Below, one piece after another: positions 1 through 6,058 of a DNA stretch of 61,275 nt. This DNA comes from Trueperaceae bacterium. Lineage in GTDB: Bacteria; Deinococcota; Deinococci; Deinococcales; Trueperaceae. A program made the translations under genes and the position numbers. Positions within the stretch are counted from its first letter, which is position 1. Each line of letters opens with the position of its first letter. Location of the stretch: the NCBI GenBank assembly GCA_020431825.1, contig JAGQHN010000004.1, positions 32,112 to 93,386 of the forward strand, written 5' to 3'. The notes under the pieces were generated by a model, which worked only from the letters and a program-made list of their open reading frames with translations, made no database searches and was not told the origin of the DNA.

Positions 1-495
1 TCCCCCGATAGCTGCACCCAGCGACAGCATAACCGACCAGGTAGAAGCGCTGATGGCGTTTGCTGTTCCCACCTCATTATCAGCAACCAGATCGGGCAAA
101 ATTGCCGTGCGGGTTGGGGTAAAAAAGCCACTGATAGAAAACTGAACAGCAGTAAGCGCATATAACAGCCAGAGGTCACCAACATCACGGACAAACAAAA
201 AACCCAGAAGGGTTATGGCCCTCGTTATATCTGTAATTATCAAAATATACTTGCGGTTAAAACGGTCAGCCACCACGCCAGCAATGCTACTTACCAGAAA
301 TGGGGCCAGCATGCGAACAACGAAAAGGCTACTAACCGCTAGGCCAGATTTACTCAACGTAGCGATAAGCGTGGCAGAGGCAATCAGATTAAACCAGTCG
401 CCCAAAAGACTGACGACCTGACCAAGCCAGAGGTTTCTAAAATTGGCATTTGAACGGATAAGCTGGACGTAGCCGACCGGTTTTGGTGATGACAA
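1..495 (-). CDS. MFS-family exporter, N-terminal part (gene runs off the window)
   Basis: The minus strand reads open from a TTG codon at 495-493 to the window edge, 165 codons. The start is preceded by AGGGG about 6 nt upstream, and an in-frame TAG lies just before it. The residues include NFRNLWLGQVVSLLGDWF near the N terminus and the MFS loop 2-3 motif VVADRFNRKYIL. Hydrophobic helices and a FFTPTRTAILPDLV segment follow. This pattern is typical of the MFS_3/EntS-like 12-TM exporters. The substrate cannot be told. Only about the first 40% of a usual 400-residue protein is present. There is no ATG near the start, so automatic callers may miss the first codons. Confidence 0.8.
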   Translation of the reverse strand, partial: MSSPKPVGYVQLIRSNANFRNLWLGQVVSLLGDWFNLIASATLIATLSKSGLAVSSLFVVRMLAPFLVSSIAGVVADRFNRKYILIITDITRAITLLGFLFVRDVGDLWLLYALTAVQFSISGFFTPTRTAILPDLVADNEVGTANAISASTWSVMLSLGAAIGG

Positions 496-614
496 GGTGC
501 ACCCCTAGGGAAAAGATGTTAAGACCGTAGTTTTACACACTTATCCGCTGCCCAATTGATTCTTGCTTACTTAGCGACGCCTTGCACAAATCTCAAGTAC
601 AAAGCAGCTCTCTT

Positions 615-675
615 AGGGTTCTGAAAGATAAAAATGAACAAGCCCCGATTCTTGATACCGCAAGGTGGGGCTTGT
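615..675 (-). terminator. Rho-independent terminator after the 75-aa gene
   Basis: ACAAGCCCC (638-646) and GGGGCTTGT (667-675) form a perfect 9-bp stem with a 20-nt loop. Read on the minus strand it is followed by a T-rich run (TCATTTTTATCTTTC). It lies about 50 nt past the stop of the minus-strand gene at 728-955. Confidence 0.75.
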
Positions 676-727
676 TTGGGATTATGTACTTAAAATTTAC
701 AGGCTGTGGCTTTCGAGAGTCTTACTT

Positions 728-955
728 TTACCATTCAATTTCGATGTCATCTTTGCTAGCCATAGCCGATTCTAAGAGCTTGAGTAGCTCAGCATCTGCG
801 CCCTGTTCGCGAAGAACCTCGAGCATAGCCCTATTTAGCCAGTAGTTATTATCCTCAAGGCTTTCTTCCTCGAGCTGGTCTCTTAAAAACTGTAACTGCG
901 CTTCTGTTATTTCGCCGATGGTTTCGCTGGTGTCCTTATTTTTTAGTGTAATCAT
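728..955 (-). CDS. Small conserved acidic protein (75 aa)
   Basis: A 75-residue protein starting MITLKNKDTSETIGEITEAQ. It is rich in Asp and Glu and predicted helical, with the pattern LQFLRDQLEEES in the middle and a Leu-rich second helix ending LLKLLESAMAS. I recall similar short proteins in Deinococcota and Acidobacteria, sometimes carrying the misleading name 'galactosyldiacylglycerol synthase'. Nothing here supports an enzyme function. GGGAG lies about 7 nt before the ATG and a clear terminator follows, so it is very likely expressed as a single-gene unit. Role unknown. Confidence 0.75.
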   Translation of the reverse strand: MITLKNKDTSETIGEITEAQLQFLRDQLEEESLEDNNYWLNRAMLEVLREQGADAELLKLLESAMASKDDIEIEW

Positions 956-1137
956 GATTTACTCCCAAGACTTTTGACTATTCTAGCCTGCATTTACCTT
1001 CCACTTGTGATAATGGAAAAGATTTAGGTGGTGCTATCATCCTGATAGATGATGCAATTAACGGATTGTTTACCTGTCCATATTGGTTGTTTTCTAATCT
1101 CTTCGACATTTCATCTGTTGACGCTAAACCATTACCA

Positions 1138-1181
1138 AGAGTTACATGAATAAAAAAGAGCTAGCCTTTTTAGGCTAGCTC
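1138..1181 (-). terminator. Rho-independent terminator of the GNAT gene
   Basis: GAGCTAGCC (1158-1166) pairs with GGCTAGCTC (1173-1181) around a T-rich loop. On the minus strand the hairpin is followed by TTTTTTATT. It sits 25 nt past the stop of the acetyltransferase gene. The rest of the 956-1157 gap shows no gene. Confidence 0.85.
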
Positions 1182-1206
1182 AACGTTTGCAGCTTCTCTT
1201 CCTTGA

Positions 1207-1758
1207 TTACAGCGTTTTGGCATACCAATCAAGTACGGGTTTAGCATCTATGGCAAAACTGTAGCCCAGGGTTTTCCAGAACCGTTCTGCACGGTGATTT
1301 TGTCCGTAAATGCTGGCGAGCAGGCGCTTAACCTGACCTCTTAAGCGGGACTCGAGGTTATTTACAAAGTGCCTACCTAGCCCTTTACTCTGCAAAGATT
1401 CAATGATGAGTAGTAAATTGACCGTGCCGTCTCCTGCATCTGGGTAGTCGAGCTTATAGTCAAGATAACCTACAATTTGACGACCGGTTTGCGGGTCAAT
1501 GATGTCTGAGCAGGTATCCTGGTCTGGGGCAAAGAGAAGCTCGGTGAATCTCCGCTTGTCTAAAAAGGCAGCCTCGAGTTCTCCTCTGACTTCAATGACT
1601 GACGGGTCAGGTATTGAAATAATCTCAAAATATCTTGGTGCGGCGCAGTACACCTTATGAACAAGCTCAGCGTCTTCAGGGTTTGCCGGGCGACTAAACT
1701 CACTAGGTACAACTGCGTTAGGTACATCTGTTGTCATAACGCAATCCATGTTTTCCAT
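1207..1758 (-). CDS. GNAT-family N-acetyltransferase
   Basis: A 183-residue protein of the GCN5-related acetyltransferase fold, which moves an acetyl group from acetyl-CoA to an amine. The acetyl-CoA motif A is visible as a hydrophobic strand followed by QSKGLG (Q-x-x-G-x-G type), and motif B as AERFWKTLGY near the C terminus. The frame is open back to an ATG at 1791, but a TATACT hexamer lies 7 nt before the ATG at 1758. That makes 1758 the likely start of a leaderless mRNA, so I use it. The substrate is unknown. It stands alone between its own promoter and terminator. Confidence 0.8.
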   Translation of the reverse strand: MENMDCVMTTDVPNAVVPSEFSRPANPEDAELVHKVYCAAPRYFEIISIPDPSVIEVRGELEAAFLDKRRFTELLFAPDQDTCSDIIDPQTGRQIVGYLDYKLDYPDAGDGTVNLLLIIESLQSKGLGRHFVNNLESRLRGQVKRLLASIYGQNHRAERFWKTLGYSFAIDAKPVLDWYAKTL

Positions 1759-1765
1759 TTTCTTT

Positions 1766-1771
1766 AGTATA
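1766..1771 (-). promoter_or_regulatory. -10 element (TATACT) for the GNAT gene, leaderless
   Basis: TATACT on the minus strand ends 7 nt before ATG 1758, so transcription should start at or next to the start codon. No Shine-Dalgarno sequence is present. It decides between the ATGs at 1791 and 1758. Confidence 0.6.
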
Positions 1772-1992
1772 ACCCCGTGAGCCTTTCTCATGCTTTAACA
1801 GAAATCACAAAAAGCGAAAAGTTAAGACTGTCCGTTTTGACAAAGAGTGAAATAAATTGCATATTAGAGAGAGTTACGCCTAATGGAGAAATGCTTTTTG
1901 GCTCGGAAACAAGGATTGTGAGAACTTATCTCAGAAATGATCATGAATTAATTTTATGTATTACTGCATAAAGTTACATTTGATTTTGCAGA

Positions 1993-2030
1993 CTAAAAAA
2001 GTAAAAGAGAGCCCAATAGCTGGACTCTCT
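1993..2030 (-). terminator. Terminator of the C1q-like/lipoprotein operon
   Basis: AGAGAG (2006-2011) and CTCTCT (2025-2030), extended inward by a CC/GG pair, form a stem. On the minus strand it runs into TTTTACTTTTTTAG. It lies 22 nt past the stop of the gene at 2053-2694. Confidence 0.8.
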
Positions 2031-2052
2031 CAGAATCTATGGCTGGTAGTTC

Positions 2053-2694
2053 TTAAGGGATTTCACTGACTTTAACCATTGAGAATTGCATGGGGATGGT
2101 TGAGAACAGATCAAGTTCGGTGCCGCTGCTCTGGAAGACGCTAACTTCTAAAAAATCGCCCGCGGAGAGCTCGAGCATCCCGCTTAAAGACTGACTGGTA
2201 GAACTGCCCGTTACAGGTGTTTTGGTGTCGCTTAGTTGCGTCAAGGTGCCATTTTTAAGAACCGTAAGTAATCTATCACCAGTGCCGTTCGTTTCCCAGG
2301 CAATCAGGGCATTAATCTGGTAAATGCCAGCTTCGGGAACGGTTAAGCGTGTGTTATTGGTCGCATTATCATGGAAGCCGCCAATATCAAAAGACTCAGC
2401 ATTCCAGTTGACTTTGCGCACACTATTATTCGGGATAGCCTGATTGCTTACCAACCCTGCGCTTACGGCAGGTTTTGCACTCATGCTGGCAATAGCTGCT
2501 TCATTCGCATCTATGGCAGCTTTGGCTGCGTCAAAGTTGGCGCCGATAGCGTTAAACAGCGCATTGAATCCGTCTGCGGAAACTTCATCTCCGGCTTGAA
2601 AATTGCTGCTTATTGGGCTAAAACTAACGGCTAGAGTCCAGATGCTAAAACCAAGCGCGAGCGCAAAAACAAGGGTTCTAAGGGTAGTTTTCAT
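2053..2694 (-). CDS. Secreted C1q-like (TNF/jelly-roll) domain protein
   Basis: A 213-residue protein with an N-terminal signal peptide (about residues 1-24, hydrophobic core LVFALALGFSIWTLAVS). A short Ala/Asn-rich helical stretch covers about 25-75. The C-terminal 130 residues resemble the C1q/TNF-like jelly-roll domain (TRLTVPEAGIYQINALIAW, then SLSGMLELSAGDFLEVSVFQ). Such domains in bacteria are usually trimeric surface or spore-coat adhesion modules. The gene follows the FN3 lipoprotein gene by 12 nt with AAAGGAG before the ATG, so the two form one operon. Possible role: an extracellular structural or adhesive complex with the upstream lipoprotein. Function inferred from fold only. Confidence 0.7.
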   Translation of the reverse strand: MKTTLRTLVFALALGFSIWTLAVSFSPISSNFQAGDEVSADGFNALFNAIGANFDAAKAAIDANEAAIASMSAKPAVSAGLVSNQAIPNNSVRKVNWNAESFDIGGFHDNATNNTRLTVPEAGIYQINALIAWETNGTGDRLLTVLKNGTLTQLSDTKTPVTGSSTSQSLSGMLELSAGDFLEVSVFQSSGTELDLFSTIPMQFSMVKVSEIP

Positions 2695-2706
2695 AGCTTT
2701 CTCCTT

Positions 2707-3459
2707 TTAATTTCCAAATAGACAAGAATTGAAGGTGGATGAGTTAAATGTGCAGTTTGCCAGGCTAGTGCTGCCAGTGCTAAAGCTCAGAGCTTGGGCT
2801 TCAAGTGGGTTGCTTGCCAAGTCTTGAGCACCTGTTGAAATGCTAACGCTGTAGGTTGTAGCAGCAGCTAGATCACTGTCAGGGTTACAGGTAAGCTTGT
2901 CGCCAGCGCCATTCCAGCTAAAACTGCAAGCTACTGTGGGACTAAAACTTAGGGCTGCCTCGGTGGTTGCCTGATTCATGGCTTCGGAAAAGGTAAAACT
3001 CAAATTTGCATTTAACGCGACGTCGGCGGCACCATTGACTGGGCTCGAGCTTATCAGGCTGGGCGGAAGTGTATCTTCTGTGCTGGCTTGCGGTGTGGCG
3101 CTTACAGGAGCTGTTTTGGCTGAGATATTTCCTGTTTCATCCTCGGCCTCGAGGGCGAAAAAGTAGCTTTGTCCGTTGGTCAATCCAGTAACGGTGAATT
3201 TGCTTTCATTGGTATTTGCGATGCTACTCAAATTGCTGTTGCTTGTACCCTGGTAAATAATGTAACGCTTAAAGTCAGTTTCGCTGTTTGCTGTCCAGCT
3301 TAGGCTTACCTGGGTATCTCCGGCTTGCGCCGTCAGGCCGTTTGGCACAGCCGGGGCGGTGGTATCTGTCTGAGGTGCCTTTTGGCTTGTACAGGCAGCC
3401 AATAGCGTAAGTGTCAGACAGATAAGGGTGAGTAAAGCGATCCTTTCTTTCATCTTCAC
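2707..3459 (-). CDS. Lipoprotein with FN3 and bacterial Ig-like (Big_5) domains
   Basis: A 250-residue predicted lipoprotein. The signal peptide ends in the lipobox LAAC (Cys at about 22). Residues about 35-122 form a fibronectin type III domain (VPNGLTAQAGDTQVSLSW, TVTGLTNGQSYFFALEA). Residues about 130-230 match a Big_5/SbsA-like Ig domain (SSPVNGAADVALNANLSFTF, ATTYSVSIS). The tail is short and has two Cys. A strong AAGGAGGTGA precedes the ATG. It is the first gene of an operon with the C1q-like protein and is probably an outer-surface scaffold. Binding partner unknown. Confidence 0.75.
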   Translation of the reverse strand: MKMKERIALLTLICLTLTLLAACTSQKAPQTDTTAPAVPNGLTAQAGDTQVSLSWTANSETDFKRYIIYQGTSNSNLSSIANTNESKFTVTGLTNGQSYFFALEAEDETGNISAKTAPVSATPQASTEDTLPPSLISSSPVNGAADVALNANLSFTFSEAMNQATTEAALSFSPTVACSFSWNGAGDKLTCNPDSDLAAATTYSVSISTGAQDLASNPLEAQALSFSTGSTSLANCTFNSSTFNSCLFGN

Positions 3460-3779
3460 CTCCTTGGTGATGTCTTAAGTGTGCAAAAGAAAGCGTTACA
3501 GCAGCGTTATAAGGAAGAGAGGTTAGCTTCTCAGGACTATATTCTCAGGGCTATAACGCAAAGCTCTGAGAAGCTCCTAATTTGGGTTTATTTCTTTCGG
3601 ATAGGGAGTGTTTATTTTTGAGTGGGTGTAAGCCTGATAAGCCCAGTTCTTCCTGAAAAGAATGGGCCTTCAATTTTTGTGATTTGTGAGCGATTAAGCT
3701 AGGGTTAGCTTATAAGCGTCTTACTTTCTTAATGCCAAACCGTTAAACGCCTTGAACAATCGATACTTATGGGAGTTAT
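3460..3779. other. Intergenic region upstream of the lipoprotein operon
   Basis: I see no gene here. It should hold the promoter of the minus-strand lipoprotein operon. A hairpin at 3639-3670 (AAGCCCAGTTCTT paired with AAGAATGGGCCTT, one bulge) is followed on the plus strand by CAATTTTTGT and may be a terminator, but no plus-strand gene lies before it. Confidence 0.4.
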
Positions 3780-3944
3780 CTAGCGTAGACCTCGCACGTT
3801 GGCGATGGTTTTAAGATGCTCAAGTAGCTGGCTCCAGGAGTTAAATTTGGCCAGTTCGCCGGTCCGCAAATTTTTAACCTGAAATTGTAAAGGTTCTACT
3901 TGCAGCTGTATGATGACAGCTTGTTTTACGGGGTGCTCGCTCAT
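3780..3944 (-). CDS. Putative 54-aa small protein
   Basis: A minus-strand frame with ATG at 3944 and TAG at 3780-3782 gives MSEHPVKQAVIIQLQVEPLQ, then FQVKNLRTGELAKFNSWSQL and a short helical tail. The alternation (strand, FxVxNLxTGE turn, strand, F-x-SWxxLxxHL helix) resembles short proteins I have seen in Chloroflexi and Deinococcota, but I cannot name the family. There is no clear Shine-Dalgarno sequence. It could be a real small gene or a relic. Confidence 0.45.
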   Translation of the reverse strand: MSEHPVKQAVIIQLQVEPLQFQVKNLRTGELAKFNSWSQLLEHLKTIANVRGLR

Positions 3945-4032
3945 AATTAAACGCTAGCAAGGGCGGCGTTACAGAAGCGTTATAGTTAGGAATAATACAG
4001 GGTTCCTGGAAAAGAAAAAATGACGAAGAAAG

Positions 4033-4066
4033 CAAAAAAATGACTGCAGCGGAGTCGCGCTGCAGT
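4033..4066 (-). terminator. Rho-independent terminator of the multicopper oxidase gene
   Basis: ACTGCAGCG (4043-4051) and CGCTGCAGT (4058-4066) form a perfect 9-bp stem with a 6-nt loop. On the minus strand it is followed by CATTTTTTTGC. Confidence 0.85.
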
Positions 4067-4099
4067 AACTTAGGAAAGATTAAAAAGAAGAGTCAAAAA

Positions 4100-5902
4100 T
4101 TAGTGAATAACTTCAAAGGGTCGCATCATGTCGTAGTCCTCATGAGAAAGAATGTGGCAATGCCAGACAAACCGACCTGCAATAGTGAAGTTAACAGCAA
4201 TGCGAGCCACTTCGCCAGGAAAGACACGCACTTCATCTTTCCAACCGCGCTCAAACGCTTCGGCTGGACGAGCGGTAGTGGTGAGACGCTCAGCGTTGAC
4301 CAGTTTTTGCTTGCTACCACCCATCATGTCCATGCCCATGTCCATAAGTTCCCCTGAAAAACTGGCACGATCAAGAATCTGGAAAGCACAAGCGTGCAGA
4401 TGTACGGGGTGAACATCCTCAGTTGTATTGTAAATTTCCCAGATTTCAGTTGAACCAAGCCTGGGGAATTCAGTTATCGGTTCCATCCAACCAAGGTTGC
4501 CGTCAGTCAAAGTGCCCAGCTGTGGACGCATGCGTCCATACTTGTCCATGCTCTCAAAAAGTGCCACTTGCCTTACATGGTCAATCTTGCTAAAAGGCTG
4601 AATAGCTGAGCGCAGAGTTGAGCCAGTATGCACCGAGGCATTAGGAATATAAGAACGCCAGCTGCCAACTTTAAAAGCCATGACCTGACCTGTTGTCGCT
4701 GGGTCAGCAGGTATCTCAGTTCCTCCTTTAGCCGGACCATCAGGGCCAATATTTTGCATGATGACCGTCTGCCCTTTAAGCTGTGAAAAATCTATAACTA
4801 TGTCATAGCGTTCACCCGGGGCAATGGGCAAAGAAGTTACTTCAACCGGATGCTCGAGGAAGCCATTATCGGTACCTATGACCATGATGGGGTTGCCATT
4901 ACTGAGTTTTAATTCAAAGAATCGAGAATCAGCGGCATTTAAGACTCTGAAGCGGTACTTGCGCGCTTCAACTTTGTGATAGGGCCATATCTTGCCGTTT
5001 ACCAGAATATAATCGCCAAAAAATTCAGGCACAATGCTCGGACTGGGTGCGCCAGGAATACCTGGGTCAGACGGCATAAAAATCTGACCGCGCTCATTAA
5101 AGCTTTTGTCTTGAATGATCAGTTCAGCTTCATGCTCCTCGGAAGGTAAGACATGACTGCGCATAAGCTCAATTTCATTGTCATCACGAATCAAATACAT
5201 GCCTGCCAGACCTGCATAGACATTCAGTCGAGTAATGCCCATCGCATGATCGTGGTACCAGAGCGCCTGAGCTTCCTGGGCATTGTCATAAGTCGCAGTA
5301 TCAGAAACATAGAACTCACCTTGCTCTTTGCGGGTATGCCAGGCTTCCGGGTAACCATCACTGCTAGGTTCGGTTAAACCGCCATGCAAGTGCGTTACCA
5401 TGGGGATGCCGTACTTATAACCATACTGGGGACGTGCCTGATGAATGCTGTCATCCACTGCTAAGAGATGCCAGGAAGGTAGCCAGTTATCCCAGTTGAC
5501 ATAAGTAGGAACATCTTTTTTGGCAATAATTGTGGGACCTAAATATCTTTGCTTTGACCAGGTATAGGCCTGGTGATAGCGGAAGGTCGGGGTCCACTTT
5601 TCCATGCCCCAGCGGTTTCTAAGACCAAAGCTGTGCCAGGCCCATTCGCTATTCATAAAGACCCGATTACTGTGTGGGCTCATGGCGTAGATACGCTCGG
5701 GTAAGGGTAAGCGTGAAACGAATTTGGGTTGATCTTGTGGACTTAGAGTGCTAAACCACTCACTCTCGAGCTCCACTGGCTTAGCAGCATTAGGATCTTC
5801 ATTGGGCGCCTCTGCAGGTTGCTGAGACTCAGGTGCATTACAGGCAGCCAGTAAGGCAGCACCAGAAAGTCCAGAAAGCTTAAGAAAATGTCTTCGGTTC
5901 AT
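4100..5902 (-). CDS. Multicopper oxidase (CotA/bilirubin-oxidase-like), Tat-exported
   Basis: A 600-residue copper oxidase that couples oxidation of phenolic or metal substrates to reduction of O2 to water, outside the cytoplasm. The N terminus NRRHFLKLSG is a twin-arginine signal and runs into LAAC, so the protein may also be lipid-anchored. All four copper motifs are present: HLHGG near residue 170, WYHDHA near 217, HPVHLHACAF near 500 and HCHILSHEDYDMM near 584. The last supplies the T1 copper Cys-His pair, and a Met is the likely axial ligand. A Met-rich loop (LMDMGMDMMGG, about 525-535) recalls copper-binding loops of CueO-like enzymes. GGGAGG precedes the ATG. The next gene upstream on the same strand is a c-type cytochrome peroxidase, which suggests a periplasmic redox or metal-oxidation role. 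Confidence 0.9.
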   Translation of the reverse strand: MNRRHFLKLSGLSGAALLAACNAPESQQPAEAPNEDPNAAKPVELESEWFSTLSPQDQPKFVSRLPLPERIYAMSPHSNRVFMNSEWAWHSFGLRNRWGMEKWTPTFRYHQAYTWSKQRYLGPTIIAKKDVPTYVNWDNWLPSWHLLAVDDSIHQARPQYGYKYGIPMVTHLHGGLTEPSSDGYPEAWHTRKEQGEFYVSDTATYDNAQEAQALWYHDHAMGITRLNVYAGLAGMYLIRDDNEIELMRSHVLPSEEHEAELIIQDKSFNERGQIFMPSDPGIPGAPSPSIVPEFFGDYILVNGKIWPYHKVEARKYRFRVLNAADSRFFELKLSNGNPIMVIGTDNGFLEHPVEVTSLPIAPGERYDIVIDFSQLKGQTVIMQNIGPDGPAKGGTEIPADPATTGQVMAFKVGSWRSYIPNASVHTGSTLRSAIQPFSKIDHVRQVALFESMDKYGRMRPQLGTLTDGNLGWMEPITEFPRLGSTEIWEIYNTTEDVHPVHLHACAFQILDRASFSGELMDMGMDMMGGSKQKLVNAERLTTTARPAEAFERGWKDEVRVFPGEVARIAVNFTIAGRFVWHCHILSHEDYDMMRPFEVIH

Positions 5903-5995
5903 AAGTCAACCTCCCAGGTAGACGGTGTCATAGGTGATGTTCAACTCAGCGAGTTGAGAGGGGGTGGTCGTGTGGTCTCATTAAGTTATCATGAA

Positions 5996-6030
5996 AGCCA
6001 GTCGAAAAAAACCCCTTAATTCGACTGGCT
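5996..6030. repeat. Inverted-repeat element, copy 1 (AGCCAGTCGAA hairpin)
   Basis: AGCCAGTCGAA (5996-6006) and TTCGACTGGCT (6020-6030) form a perfect 11-bp stem with an A-rich loop. A near-identical hairpin occurs at 9075-9107. This copy lies just past the stop of the minus-strand cytochrome gene (6059-8884) and could act there as a terminator, with T residues in the loop rather than after the stem. Confidence 0.7.
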
Positions 6031-6058
6031 CGTAACTTTGCTACATAATGTTCAGATT

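Noticed and set aside
1777..1971. Plus-strand 64-codon frame after the GNAT promoter
   Set aside because: It lies in an AT-rich gap with no ribosome-binding site and no recognisable pattern, and it overlaps the GNAT promoter region.
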